From Henricia sp. BOLD:AAB3569 (lineage: Eukaryota > Echinodermata > Asteroidea > Spinulosida > Echinasteridae): DNA of 64,000 nt. Of this stretch, positions 37,284-51,500 are shown one piece after another (position 1 is the stretch's first letter; the number at the start of each line of letters is the position of its first letter). Below the pieces are notes generated by a model. That model was not told the origin of the DNA and made no database searches. It saw only the letters and a list, made by a program, of their open reading frames with translations. Made by a program: the position numbers and the translations under genes. The stretch spans positions 19,298-83,297 of the forward strand of contig JBBELK010000432.1 in NCBI GenBank assembly GCA_037783545.1, given 5' to 3'.

Positions 37284-38658
37284 GTGTGTCCCAAATGCCG
37301 GCAAATTTGGAAATCAAGGAATTTTCCAACCAACTTCAAATTTTGCATGCTCCAAACTGTATATATTCCGCACTTGTCATGCAAAATTGACAGATTTTCG
37401 CTGGGAAATGACGGAGAAATTTCAGAGTTTAGGGAAAACGGAGCTCGGCTGCGTGGTTATTCCCCTAACCGTGGCTGTTGGGACACCCTGCGCATGCGCC
37501 GCGCTGGTGTACATTTGTACGGCCGTTGACTCACCCCAGATTGTGACGGGAATTAGGTCAAAGTGTGTCCCAAATGCCGGCAAATTTGGAAATCAAGGAA
37601 TTTTCCAACCAACTTCAAATTTTGCATGCTCCAAACTGTATATATTCCGCACTCGTCATGCAAAATTGACAGATTTTCGCTGGGAAATGACGGAGAAATT
37701 TCAGAGTTCAGGGAAAACGGAGCTCGGCTGCGTGGTTATTCCCCTAACCGTGGCTGTTGGGACACCCTGCGCATGCGCTGGTGTACATTTCTACGGCCGT
37801 TGACTCACCCCAGATTGTGACGGGAATTAGGTCAAAGTGTGTCCCAAATGCCGGCAAATTTGGAAATCAAGGAATTTTCCAACCAACTTCAAATTTTGCA
37901 TGCTCCAAACTGTATATATTCCGTACTTGTCATGCAAAATTGACAGATTTTCGCTGGGAAATGACGGAGAAATTTCAGAGTTTAGGGAAAACGGAGCTCG
38001 GCTGCGTGGTTATTCCCCTAACCGTGGCTGTTGGGACACCCTGCGCATGCGCTGGTGTACATTTCTACGGCCGTTGACTCACCCCAGATTGTGACGGGAA
38101 TTAGGTCAAAGTGTGTCCCAAATGCCGGCAAATTTGGAAATCAAGGAATTTTCCAACCAACTTCAAATTTTGCATGCTCCAAACTGTATATATTCCGCAC
38201 TTTTCATGCAAAATTGACAGATTTTCGCTGGGAAATGACGGATAAATTTCAGAGTTTAGGGAAAACGGAGCTCGGCTGCGTGGTTATTCCCCTAACCGTG
38301 GCTGTTGGGACACCCTGCGCATACGCTGGTGTACATTTCTACGGCCGTTGACTCACCCCAGATTGTGACGGGAATTAGGTCAAAGTGTGTCCCAAATGCC
38401 GGCAAATTTGAAAATCAAGGAATTTTCCAACCAACTTCAAATTTTGCATGCTCCAAACTGTATATATTCCGCACTTTTCATGCAAAATTGACAGATTTTC
38501 GCTGGGAAATGACGGAGAAATTTCAGAGTTTAGGGAAAACAGAGCTCGGCTGCGTGGTTATTCCCCTAACCGTGGCTGTTGGGACACCCTGCGCATGCGC
38601 TGGTGTACATTTCTACGGCCGTTGACTCACCCCAGATTGTGACGGGAATTAGGTCAAA
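37284..38658 (+). repeat. Linker monomers between HOR-G and HOR-H
   Basis: Units start at 37284 (279 bp), 37563 (CACTCGTC, GAGTTCAGGG), 37837 (CCGTACTTGTC), 38111 (ACTTTTCATG, GATAAATTTC) and 38385 (TTTGAAAATCAAGG, ACTTTTCATG, AAACAGAGCTCGG). All except the first are 274 bp. The hotspot in unit 38111 reads TGCGCATACGC near 38317, a private base change that breaks the palindrome. Confidence 0.87.
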
Positions 38659-40584
38659 GTGTGTCCCAAATGCCGGCAAATTTGGAAATCAAGGAATTTT
38701 CCAACCAACTTCAAATTTTGCATGCTCCAAACTGTATATATTCCGCACTTGTCATGCAAAATTGACATATTTTCGCTGGGAAATGACGGAGAAATTTCAG
38801 AGTTTAGGGAAAACGGAGCTCGGCTGCGTGGTTATTCCCCTAACCGTGGCTGTTGGGACACCCTGCGCCGCGCTGGTGTACATTTGTACGGCCGTTGACT
38901 CACCCCAGATTGTGACGGGAATTAGGTCAAAGTGTGTCCCAAATGCCGGCAAATTTGGAAATCAAGGAATTTTCCAACCAACTTCAAATTTTGCATGCTC
39001 CAAACTGTATATATTCCGCACTTGTCATGCAAATTTGACAGATTTTCGCTGGGAAATTACGGAGAAATTTCAGAGTTTAGGGAAAACGGAGCTCGGCTGC
39101 GTGGTTATTCCCCTAACCGTGGCTGTTGGGACACCCTGCGCATGCGCCGCGCTGGTGTACATTTGTACGGCCGTTGACTCACCCCAGATTGTGACGGGAA
39201 TTAGGTCAAAGTGTGTCCCAAATGCCGGCAAATTTGGAAATCAAGGAATTTTCCAACCAACTTCAAATTTTGCATGCTCCAAACTGTATATATTCCGCAC
39301 TCGTCATGCAAAATTGACAGATTTTCGCTGGGAAATGACGGAGAAATTTCAGAGTTCAGGGAAAACGGAGCTCGGCTGCGTGGTTATTCCCCTAACCGTG
39401 GCTGTTGGGACACCCTGCGCATGCGCTGGTGTACATTTCTACGGCCGTTGACTCACCCCAGATTGTGACGGGAATTAGGTCAAAGTGTGTCCCAAATGCC
39501 GGCAAATTTGGAAATCAAGGAATTTTCCAACCAACTTCAAATTTTGCATGCTCCAAACTGTATATATTCCGCACTTGTCATGCAAATTTGACAGATTTTC
39601 GCTGGGAAATTACGGAGAAATTTCAGAGTTCAGGGAAAACGGAGCTCGGCTGCGTGGTTATTCCCCTAACCGTGGCTGTTGGGACACCCTGCGCATGCGC
39701 TGGTGTACATTTCTACGGCCGTTGACTCACCCCAGATTGTGACGGGAATTATGTCAAAGTGTGTCCCAAATGCCGGCAAATTTGGAAATCAAGGAATTTT
39801 CCAACCAACTTCAAATTTTGCATGCTCCAAACTGTATATATTCCGCACTTGTCATGCAAAATTGACAGATTTTCGCTGGGAAATGACGGAGAAATTTCAG
39901 AGTTTAGGGAAAACGGAGCTCGGCTGCGTGGTTATTCCCCTAACCGTGGCTGTTGGGACACCCTGCGCCGCGCTGGTGTACATTTGTACGGCCGTTGACT
40001 CACCCCAGATTGTGACGGGAATTAGGTCAAAGTGTGTCCCAAATGCCGGCAAATTTGGAAATCAAGGAATTTTCCAACCAACTTCAAATTTTGCATGCTC
40101 CAAACTGTATATATTCCGCACTTGTCATGCAAATTTGACAGATTTTCGCTGGGAAATTACGGAGAAATTTCAGAGTTTAGGGAAAACGGAGCTCGGCTGC
40201 GTGGTTATTCCCCTAACCGTGGCTGTTGGGACACCCTGCGCATGCGCCGCGCTGGTGTACATTTGTACGGCCGTTGACTCACCCCAGATTGTGACGGGAA
40301 TTAGGTCAAAGTGTGTCCCAAATGCCGGCAAATTTGGAAATCAAGGAATTTTCCAACCAACTTCAAATTTTGCATGCTCCAAACTGTATATATTCCGCAC
40401 TCGTCATGCAAAATTGACAGATTTTCGCTGGGAAATGACGGAGAAATTTCAGAGTTCAGGGAAAACGGAGCTCGGCTGCGTGGTTATTCCCCTAACCGTG
40501 GCTGTTGGGACACCCTGCGCATGCGCTGGTGTACATTTCTACGGCCGTTGACTCACCCCAGATTGTGACGGGAATTAGGTCAAA
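38659..40584 (+). repeat. HOR-H: 1100-bp four-monomer unit, about two copies
   Basis: Units start at 38659, 38932, 39211 and 39485, then 39759, 40032 and 40311, with lengths 273, 279, 274 and 274. Paired markers 1100 bp apart are CATGCAAATTTGAC with GGGAAATTACGG (38932, 40032) and CACTCGTC with GAGTTCAGGG (39211, 40311). The fourth unit of copy 1 (39485) is a hybrid of the second and third types; copy 2 has a consensus-like unit (40585) there. Unit 38659 has GACATATTTT, while its partner 39759 does not. The last two units also open HOR-J. Confidence 0.87.
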
Positions 40585-43067
40585 GTGTGTCCCAAATGCC
40601 GGCAAATTTGGAAATCAAGGAATTTTCCAACCAACTTCAAATTTTGCATGCTCCAAACTGTATATATTCCGCACTTGTCATGCAAAATTGACAGATTTTC
40701 GCTGGGAAATGACGGAGAAATTTCAGAGTTTAGGGAAAACGGAGCTCGGCTGCGTGGTTATTCCCCTAACCGTGGCTGTTGGGACACCCTGCGCATGCGC
40801 TGGTGTACATTTCTACGGCCGTTGACTCACCCCAGATTGTGACGGGAATTAGGTCAAAGTGTGTCCCAAATGCCGGCAAATTTGGAAATCAAGGAAATTT
40901 CCAACCAACTTCAAATTTTGCATGCTCCAAACTGTATATATTCCGCACTTGTCATGCAAAATTGACAGATTTTCGCTGGGAAATGACGGAGAAATTTCAG
41001 AGTTTAGGCAAAACGGAGCTCGGCTGCGTGGTTATTCCCCTAACCGTGGCTGTTGGGACACCCTGCGCATGCGCTGGTGTACATTTCTACGGCCGTTGAC
41101 TCACCCCAGATTGTGACGGGAATTAGGTCAAAGTGTGTCCCAAATGCCGGCAAATTTGGAAATCAAGGAATTTTCCAACCAACTTCAAATTTTGCATGCT
41201 CCAAACTGTATATATTCCGCACTTGTCATGCAAAATTGACAGATTTTCGCTGGGAAATGACGGAGAAATTTCAGAGTTTAGGGAAAACGGAGCTCGGCTG
41301 CGTGGTTATTCCCCTAACCGTGGCTGTTGGGACACCCTGCGCATGCGCCGCGCTGGTGTACATTTGTACGGCCGTTGACTCACCCCAGATTGTGACGGGA
41401 ATTAGGTCAAAGTGTGTCCCAAATGCCGGCAAATTTGGAAATCAAGGAATTTTCCAACCAACTTCAAATTTTGCATGCTCCAAACTGTATATATTCCGCA
41501 CTTGTCATGCAAAATTGACAGATTTTTGCTGGGAAATGACGGAGAAATTTCAGAGTTTAGGGAAAACGGAGCTCGGCTGCGTGGTTATTCCCCTAACCGT
41601 GGCTGTTGGGACACCCTGCGCCGCGCTGGTGTACATTTGTACGGCCGTTGACTCACCCCAGATTGTGACGGGAATTAGGTCAAAGTGTGTCCCAAATGCC
41701 GGCAAATTTGGAAATCAAGGAATTTTCCAACCAACTTCAAATTTTGCATGTTCCAAACTGTATATATTCCGCACTTGTCATGCAAAATTGACAGATTTTC
41801 GCTGGGAAATGACGGAGAAATTTCAGAGTTTAGGGAAAACGGAGCTCGGCTGCGTGGTTATTCCCCTAGCCGTGGCTGTTGGGACACCCTGCGCATGCGC
41901 CGCGCTGGTCTACATTTGTACGGCCGTTGACTCACCACAGATTGTGACGGGAATTAGGTCAAAGTGTGTCCCAAATGCCGGCAAATTTGGAAATCAAGGA
42001 ATTTTCCAACCAACTTCAAATTTTGCATGCTCCAAACTGTATATATTCCGCACTTGTCATGCAAAATTGACAGATTTTCGCTGGGAAATGACGGAGAAAT
42101 TTTAGAGTTTAGGGAAAACGGAGCTCGGCTGCGTGGTTATTCCCCTAACCGTGGCTGTTGGGACACCCTGCGCATGCGCCGCGCTGGTGTACATTTCTAC
42201 GGCCGTTGACTCACCCCAGATTGTGACGGGAATTAGGTCAAAGTGTGTCCCAAATGCCGGCAAATTTGGAAATCAAGGAATTTTCCAACCAACTTCAAAT
42301 TTTGCATGCTCCAAACTGTATATATTCCGCACTTGTCATGCAAAATTGACAGATTTTCGCTGGGAAATGACGGAGAAATTTCAGAGTTTAGGGAAAACGG
42401 AGCTCGGCTGCGTGGTTATTCCCCTAACCGTGGCTGTTGGGACACCCTGCGCCGCGCTGGTGTACATTTGTACGGCCGTTGACTCACCCCAGATTGTGAC
42501 GGGAATTAGGTCAAAGTGTGTCCCAAATGCCGGCAAATTTGGAAATCAAGGAATTTTCCAACCAACTTCAAATTTTGCATGCTCCAAACTGTATATATTC
42601 CGCACTTGTCATGCAAACTTGACAGATTTTCGCTGGGAAATGACGGAGAAATTTCAGAGTTTAGGGAAAACGGAGCTCGGCTGCGTGGTTATTCCCCTAA
42701 CCGTGGCTGTTGGGACACCCTGCGCCGCGCTGGTGTACATTTGTACGGCCGTTGACTCACCCCAGATTGTGACGGGAATTAGGTCAAAGTGTGTCCCAAA
42801 TGCCGGCAAATTTGGAAATCAAGGAATTTTCTAACCAACTTCAAATTTTGCATGCTCCAAACTGTATATATTCCGCACTTGTCATGCAAAATTGACAGAT
42901 TTTCGCTGGGAAATGACGGATACATTTTAGAATTTAGGGAAAACGGAGCTCGGCTGCGTGGTTATTCCCCTAACCGTGGCTGTTGGGACACCCTGCGCAT
43001 GCGCCGCGCTGGTGTACATTTCTACGGCCGTTGACTCACCCCAGATTGTGACGGGAATTAGGTCAAA
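40032..43067 (+). repeat. HOR-J copy 1: complete 11-monomer unit (3036 bp)
   Basis: Units and markers in order: 40032 CATGCAAATTTG/AAATTACGG (279); 40311 CACTCGTC/GTTCAGGG (274); 40585 plain (274); 40859 GGAAATTTCC/GGCAAAAC (274); 41133 plain (279); 41412 GATTTTTGCTGG (273); 41685 GCATGTTCC, CCCCTAGCC, CTGGTCTAC, CACCACAG (279); 41964 AAATTTTAGAG (279); 42243 plain (273); 42516 CATGCAAACTTG (273); 42789 TTTTCTAACC with GATACATTTTAGAATTT (279). It is the longest HOR in the window, and the next three copies can be derived from it by loss or gain of whole units. Confidence 0.92.
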
Positions 43068-45828
43068 GTGTGTCCCAAATGCCGGCAAATTTGGAAATCA
43101 AGGAATTTTCCAACCAACTTCAAATTTTGCATGCTCCAAACTGTATATATTCCGCACTTGTCATGCAAATTTGACAGATTTTCGCTGGGAAATTACGGAG
43201 AAATTTCAGAGTTTAGGGAAAACGGAGCTCGGCTGCGTGGTTATTCCCCTAACCGTGGCTGTTGGGACACCCTGCGCATGCGCCGCGCTGGTGTACATTT
43301 GTACGGCCGTTGACTCACCCCAGATTGTGACGGGAATTAGGTCAAAGTGTGTCCCAAATGCCGGCAAATTTGGAAATCAAGGAATTTTCCAACCAACTTC
43401 AAATTTTGCATGCTCCAAACTGTATATATTCCGCACTCGTCATGCAAAATTGACAGATTTTCGCTGGGAAATGACGGAGAAATTTCAGAGTTCAGGGAAA
43501 ACGGAGCTCGGCTGCGTGGTTATTCCCCTAACCGTGGCTGTTGGGACACCCTGCGCATGCGCTGGTGTACATTTCTACGGCCGTTGACTCACCCCAGATT
43601 GTGACGGGAATTAGGTCAAAGTGTGTCCCAAATGCCGGCAAATTTGGAAATCAAGGAATTTTCCAACCAACTTCAAATTTTGCATGCTCCAAACTGTATA
43701 TATTCCGCACTTGTCATGCAAAATTGACAGATTTTTGCTGGGAAATGACGGAGAAATTTCAGAGTTTAGGGAAAACGGAGCTCGGCTGCGTGGTTATTCC
43801 CCTAACCGTGGCTGTTGGGACACCCTGCGCCGCGCTGGTGTACATTTGTACGGCCGTTGACTCACCCCAGATTGTGACGGGAATTAGGTCAAAGTGTGTC
43901 CCAAATGCCGGCAAATTTGGAAATCAAGGAATTTTCCAACCAACTTCAAATTTTGCATGTTCCAAACTGTATATATTCCGCACTTGTCATGCAAAATTGA
44001 CAGATTTTCGCTGGGAAATGACGGAGAAATTTCAGAGTTTAGGGAAAACGGAGCTCGGCTGCGTGGTTATTCCCCTAGCCGTGGCTGTTGGGACACCCTG
44101 CGCATGCGCCGCGCTGGTCTACATTTGTACGGCCGTTGACTCACCACAGATTGTGACGGGAATTAGGTCAAAGTGTGTCCCAAATGCCGGCAAATTTGGA
44201 AATCAAGGAATTTTCCAACCAACTTCAAATTTTGCATGCTCCAAACTGTATATATTCCGCACTTGTCATGCAAAATTGACAGATTTTTGCTGGGAAATGA
44301 CGGAGAAATTTCAGAGTTTAGGGAAAACGGAGCTCGGCTGCGTGGTTATTCCCCTAACCGTGGCTGTTGGGACACCCTGCGCCGCGCTGGTGTACATTTG
44401 TACGGCCGTTGACTCACCCCAGATTGTGACGGGAATTAGGTCAAAGTGTGTCCCAAATGCCGGCAAATTTGGAAATCAAGGAATTTTCCAACCAACTTCA
44501 AATTTTGCATGTTCCAAACTGTATATATTCCGCACTTGTCATGCAAAATTGACAGATTTTCGCTGGGAAATGACGGAGAAATTTCAGAGTTTAGGGAAAA
44601 CGGAGCTCGGCTGCGTGGTTATTCCCCTAGCCGTGGCTGTTGGGACACCCTGCGCATGCGCCGCGCTGGTCTACATTTGTACGGCCGTTGACTCACCACA
44701 GATTGTGACGGGAATTAGGTCAAAGTGTGTCCCAAATGCCGGCAAATTTGGAAATCAAGGAATTTTCCAACCAACTTCAAATTTTGCATGCTCCAAACTG
44801 TATATATTCCGCACTTGTCATGCAAAATTGACAGATTTTCGCTGGGAAATGACGGAGAAATTTTAGAGTTTAGGGAAAACGGAGCTCGGCTGCGTGGTTA
44901 TTCCCCTAACCGTGGCTGTTGGGACACCCTGCGCATGCGCCGCGCTGGTGTACATTTCTACGGCCGTTGACTCACCCCAGATTGTGACGGGAATTAGGTC
45001 AAAGTGTGTCCCAAATGCCGGCAAATTTGGAAATCAAGGAATTTTCCAACCAACTTCAAATTTTGCATGCTCCAAACTGTATATATTCCGCACTTGTCAT
45101 GCAAAATTGACAGATTTTCGCTGGGAAATGACGGAGAAATTTCAGAGTTTAGGGAAAACGGAGCTCGGCTGCGTGGTTATTCCCCTAACCGTGGCTGTTG
45201 GGACACCCTGCGCCGCGCTGGTGTACATTTGTACGGCCGTTGACTCACCCCAGATTGTGACGGGAATTAGGTCAAAGTGTGTCCCAAATGCCGGCAAATT
45301 TGGAAATCAAGGAATTTTCCAACCAACTTCAAATTTTGCATGCTCCAAACTGTATATATTCCGCACTTGTCATGCAAACTTGACAGATTTTCGCTGGGAA
45401 ATGACGGAGAAATTTCAGAGTTTAGGGAAAACGGAGCTCGGCTGCGTGGTTATTCCCCTAACCGTGGCTGTTGGGACACCCTGCGCCGCGCTGGTGTACA
45501 TTTGTACGGCCGTTGACTCACCCCAGATTGTGACGGGAATTAGGTCAAAGTGTGTCCCAAATGCCGGCAAATTTGGAAATCAAGGAATTTTCTAACCAAC
45601 TTCAAATTTTGCATGCTCCAAACTGTATATATTCCGCACTTGTCATGCAAAATTGACAGATTTTCGCTGGGAAATGACGGATACATTTTAGAATTTAGGG
45701 AAAACGGAGCTCGGCTGCGTGGTTATTCCCCTAACCGTGGCTGTTGGGACACCCTGCGCATGCGCCGCGCTGGTGTACATTTCTACGGCCGTTGACTCAC
45801 CCCAGATTGTGACGGGAATTAGGTCAAA
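43068..45828 (+). repeat. HOR-J copy 2: three units lost, one dimer doubled (2761 bp)
   Basis: Units start at 43068, 43347, 43621, 43894, 44173, 44446, 44725, 45004, 45277 and 45550. Relative to copy 1, the plain, GGAAATTTCC and 279-bp plain units after CACTCGTC are missing. The GATTTTTGCTGG plus GCATGTTCC dimer (552 bp) is present twice, at 43621-44172 and 44173-44724. The stretch 41412-43620 is matched at +2761 by 44173-46381. Confidence 0.92.
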
Positions 45829-48585
45829 GTGTGTCCCAAATGCCGGCAAATTTGGAAATCAAGGAATTTTCCAACCAACTTCAAATTTTGCATGCTCCAA
45901 ACTGTATATATTCCGCACTTGTCATGCAAATTTGACAGATTTTCGCTGGGAAATTACGGAGAAATTTCAGAGTTTAGGGAAAACGGAGCTCGGCTGCGTG
46001 GTTATTCCCCTAACCGTGGCTGTTGGGACACCCTGCGCATGCGCCGCGCTGGTGTACATTTGTACGGCCGTTGACTCACCCCAGATTGTGACGGGAATTA
46101 GGTCAAAGTGTGTCCCAAATGCCGGCAAATTTGGAAATCAAGGAATTTTCCAACCAACTTCAAATTTTGCATGCTCCAAACTGTATATATTCCGCACTCG
46201 TCATGCAAAATTGACAGATTTTCGCTGGGAAATGACGGAGAAATTTCAGAGTTCAGGGAAAACGGAGCTCGGCTGCGTGGTTATTCCCCTAACCGTGGCT
46301 GTTGGGACACCCTGCGCATGCGCTGGTGTACATTTCTACGGCCGTTGACTCACCCCAGATTGTGACGGGAATTAGGTCAAAGTGTGTCCCAAATGCCGGC
46401 AAATTTGGAAATCAAGGAATTTTCCAACCAACTTCAAATTTTGCATGCTCCAAACTGTATATATTCCGCACTTGTCATGCAAAATTGACAGATTTTCGCT
46501 GGGAAATGACGGAGAAATTTCAGAGTTTAGGGAAAACGGAGCTCGGCTGCGTGGTTATTCCCCTAACCGTGGCTGTTGGGACACCCTGCGCATGCGCTGG
46601 TGTACATTTCTACGGCCGTTGACTCACCCCAGATTGTGACGGGAATTAGGTCAAAGTGTGTCCCAAATGCCGGCAAATTTGGAAATCAAGGAAATTTCCA
46701 ACCAACTTCAAATTTTGCATGCTCCAAACTGTATATATTCCGCACTTGTCATGCAAAATTGACAGATTTTCGCTGGGAAATGACGGAGAAATTTCAGAGT
46801 TTAGGCAAAACGGAGCTCGGCTGCGTGGTTATTCCCCTAACCGTGGCTGTTGGGACACCCTGCGCATGCGCTGGTGTACATTTCTACGGCCGTTGACTCA
46901 CCCCAGATTGTGACGGGAATTAGGTCAAAGTGTGTCCCAAATGCCGGCAAATTTGGAAATCAAGGAATTTTCCAACCAACTTCAAATTTTGCATGCTCCA
47001 AACTGTATATATTCCGCACTTGTCATGCAAAATTGACAGATTTTCGCTGGGAAATGACGGAGAAATTTCAGAGTTTAGGGAAAACGGAGCTCGGCTGCGT
47101 GGTTATTCCCCTAACCGTGGCTGTTGGGACACCCTGCGCATGCGCCGCGCTGGTGTACATTTGTACGGCCGTTGACTCACCCCAGATTGTGACGGGAATT
47201 AGGTCAAAGTGTGTCCCAAATGCCGGCAAATTTGGAAATCAAGGAATTTTCCAACCAACTTCAAATTTTGCATGCTCCAAACTGTATATATTCCGCACTT
47301 GTCATGCAAAATTGACAGATTTTTGCTGGGAAATGACGGAGAAATTTCAGAGTTTAGGGAAAACGGAGCTCGGCTGCGTGGTTATTCCCCTAACCGTGGC
47401 TGTTGGGACACCCTGCGCCGCGCTGGTGTACATTTGTACGGCCGTTGACTCACCCCAGATTGTGACGGGAATTAGGTCAAAGTGTGTCCCAAATGCCGGC
47501 AAATTTGGAAATCAAGGAATTTTCCAACCAACTTCAAATTTTGCATGTTCCAAACTGTATATATTCCGCACTTGTCATGCAAAATTGACAGATTTTCGCT
47601 GGGAAATGACGGAGAAATTTCAGAGTTTAGGGAAAACGGAGCTCGGCTGCGTGGTTATTCCCCTAGCCGTGGCTGTTGGGACACCCTGCGCATGCGCCGC
47701 GCTGGTCTACATTTGTACGGCCGTTGACTCACCACAGATTGTGACGGGAATTAGGTCAAAGTGTGTCCCAAATGCCGGCAAATTTGGAAATCAAGGAATT
47801 TTCCAACCAACTTCAAATTTTGCATGCTCCAAACTGTATATATTCCGCACTTGTCATGCAAAATTGACAGATTTTCGCTGGGAAATGACGGAGAAATTTT
47901 AGAGTTTAGGGAAAACGGAGCTCGGCTGCGTGGTTATTCCCCTAACCGTGGCTGTTGGGACACCCTGCGCATGCGCCGCGCTGGTGTACATTTCTACGGC
48001 CGTTGACTCACCCCAGATTGTGACGGGAATTAGGTCAAAGTGTGTCCCAAATGCCGGCAAATTTGGAAATCAAGGAATTTTCCAACCAACTTCAAATTTT
48101 GCATGCTCCAAACTGTATATATTCCGCACTTGTCATGCAAAATTGACAGATTTTCGCTGGGAAATGACGGAGAAATTTCAGAGTTTAGGGAAAACGGAGC
48201 TCGGCTGCGTGGTTATTCCCCTAACCGTGGCTGTTGGGACACCCTGCGCCGCGCTGGTGTACATTTGTACGGCCGTTGACTCACCCCAGATTGTGACGGG
48301 AATTAGGTCAAAGTGTGTCCCAAATGCCGGCAAATTTGGAAATCAAGGAATTTTCTAACCAACTTCAAATTTTGCATGCTCCAAACTGTATATATTCCGC
48401 ACTTGTCATGCAAAATTGACAGATTTTCGCTGGGAAATGACGGATACATTTTAGAATTTAGGGAAAACGGAGCTCGGCTGCGTGGTTATTCCCCTAACCG
48501 TGGCTGTTGGGACACCCTGCGCCGCGCTGGTGTACATTTGTACGGCCGTTGACTCACCCCAGATTGTGACGGGAATTAGGTCAAA
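45829..48585 (+). repeat. HOR-J copy 3: ten units, CATGCAAACTTG unit missing
   Basis: Units start at 45829, 46108, 46382, 46656, 46930, 47209, 47482, 47761, 48040 and 48313. From 45829 to about 48312 it matches copy 1 at a constant offset of 5797 bp. The tenth J unit (CATGCAAACTTG) is absent, so the GATACATTTTAG unit (48313) follows the plain unit directly and is 273 rather than 279 bp. Confidence 0.92.
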
Positions 48586-51500
48586 GTGTGTCCCAAATGC
48601 CGGCAAATTTGGAAATCAAGGAATTTTCCAACCAACTTCAAATTTTGCATGCTCCAAACTGTATATATTCCGCACTTGTCATGCAAAATTGACAGATTTT
48701 CGCTGGGAAATGACGGAGAAATTTCAGAGTTTAGGGAAAACGGAGCTCGGCTGCGTGGTTATTCCCCTAACCGTGGCTGTTGGGACACCCTGCGCCGCGC
48801 TGGTGTACATTTGTACGGCCGTTGACTCACCCCAGATTGTGACGGGAATTAGGTCAAAGTGTGTCCCAAATGCCGGCAAATTTGGAAATCAAGGAATTTT
48901 CCAACCAACTTCAAATTTTGCATGCTCCAAACTGTATATATTCCGCACTTGTCATGCAAATTTGACAGATTTTCGCTGGGAAATGACGGAGAAATTTCAG
49001 AGTTTAGGGAAAACGGAGCTCGGCTGCGTGGTTATTCCCCTAACCGTGGCTGTTGGGACACCCTGCGCATGCGCCGCGCTGGTGTACATTTGTACGGCCG
49101 TTGACTCACCCCAGATTGTGACGGGAATTAGGTCAAAGTGTGTCCCAAATGCCGTCAAATTTGGAAATCAAGGAATTTTCCAACCAACTTCAAATTTTGC
49201 ATGCTCCAAACTGTATATATTCCGCACTTGTCATGCAAAATTGACAGATTTTTGCTGGGAAATGACGGAGAAATTTCAGAGTTTAGGGAAAACGGAGCTC
49301 GGCTGCGTGGTTATTCCCCTAACCGTGGCTGTTGGGACACCCTGCGCCGCGCTGGTGTACATTTGTACGGCCGTTGACTCACCCCAGATTGTGACGGGAA
49401 TTAGGTCAAAGTGTGTCCCAAATGCCGGCAAATTTGGAAATCAAGGAATTTTCCAACCAACTTCAAATTGTGCATGCTCCAAACTGTATATATTCCGCAC
49501 TTGTCATGCAAACTTGACAGATTTTCGCTGGGAAATGACGGAGAAATTTCAGAGTTTAGGGAAAACGGAGCTCGGCTGCGTGGTTATTCCCCTTACCGTG
49601 GCTGTTGGGACACCCTGCGCCGCGCTGGTGTACATTTGTACGGCCGTTGACTCACCCCAGATTGTGACGGGAATTAGGTCAAAGTGTGTCCCAAATGCCG
49701 GCAAATTTGGAAATCAAGGAATTTTCCAACCAACTTCAAATTTTGCATGCTCCAAACTGTATATATTCCGCACTCGTCATGCAAAATTGACAGATTTTCG
49801 CTGGGAAATGACGGAGAAATTTCAGAGTTCAGGGAAAACGGAGCTCGGCTGCGTGGTTATTCCCCTAACCGTGGCTGTTGGGACACCCTGCGCATGCGCT
49901 GGTGTACATTTCTACGGCCGTTGACTCACCCCAGATTGTGACGGGAATTAGGTCAAAGTGTGTCCCAAATGCCGGCAAATTTGGAAATCAAGGAATTTTC
50001 CAACCAACTTCAAATTTTGCATGCTCCAAACTGTATATATTCCGCACTTGTCATGCAAAATTGACAGATTTTCGCTGGGAAATGACGGAGAAATTTCAGA
50101 GTTTAGGGAAAACGGAGCTCGGCTGCGTGGTTATTCCCCTAACCGTGGCTGTTGGGACACCCTGCGCATGCGCTGGTGTACATTTCTACGGCCGTTGACT
50201 CACCCCAGATTGTGACGGGAATTAGGTCAAAGTGTGTCCCAAATGCCGGCAAATTTGGAAATCAAGGAAATTTCCAACCAACTTCAAATTTTGCATGCTC
50301 CAAACTGTATATATTCCGCACTTGTCATGCAAAATTGACAGATTTTCGCTGGGAAATGACGGAGAAATTTCAGAGTTTAGGCAAAACGGAGCTCGGCTGC
50401 GTGGTTATTCCCCTAACCGTGGCTGTTGGGACACCCTGCGCATGCGCTGGTGTACATTTCTACGGCCGTTGACTCACCCCAGATTGTGACGGGAATTAGG
50501 TCAAAGTGTGTCCCAAATGCCGGCAAATTTGGAAATCAAGGAATTTTCCAACCAACTTCAAATTTTGCATGCTCCAAACTGTATATATTCCGCACTTGTC
50601 ATGCAAAATTGACAGATTTTCGCTGGGAAATGACGGAGAAATTTCAGAGTTTAGGGAAAACGGAGCTCGGCTGCGTGGTTATTCCCCTAACCGTGGCTGT
50701 TGGGACACCCTGCGCATGCGCCGCGCTGGTGTACATTTGTACGGCCGTTGACTCACCCCAGATTGTGACGGGAATTAGGTCAAAGTGTGTCCCAAATGCC
50801 GGCAAATTTGGAAATCAAGGAATTTTCCAACCAACTTCAAATTTTGCATGCTCCAAACTGTATATATTCCGCACTTGTCATGCAAAATTGACAGATTTTT
50901 GCTGGGAAATGACGGAGAAATTTCAGAGTTTAGGGAAAACGGAGCTCGGCTGCGTGGTTATTCCCCTAACCGTGGCTATTGGGACACCCTGCGCCGCGCT
51001 GGTGTACATTTGTACGGCCGTTGACTCACCCCAGATTGTGACGGGAATTAGGTCAAAGTGTGTCCCAAATGCCGGCAAATTTGGAAATCAAGGAATTTTC
51101 CAACCAACTTCAAATTTTGCATGTTCCAAACTGTATATATTCCGCACTTGTCATGCAAAATTGACAGATTTTCGCTGGGAAATGACGGAGAAATTTCAGA
51201 GTTTAGGGAAAACGGAGCTCGGCTGCGTGGTTATTCCCCTAGCCGTGGCTGTTGGGACACCCTGCGCATGCGCCGCGCTGGTCTACATTTGTACGGCCGT
51301 TGACTCACCACAGATTGTGACGGGAATTAGGTCAAAGTGTGTCCCAAATGCCGGCAAATTTGGAAATCAAGGAATTTTCCAACCAACTTCAAATTTTGCA
51401 TGCTCCAAACTGTATATATTCCGCACTTGTCATGCAAAATTGACAGATTTTCGCTGGGAAATGACGGAGAAATTTTAGAGTTTAGGGAAAACGGAGCTCG

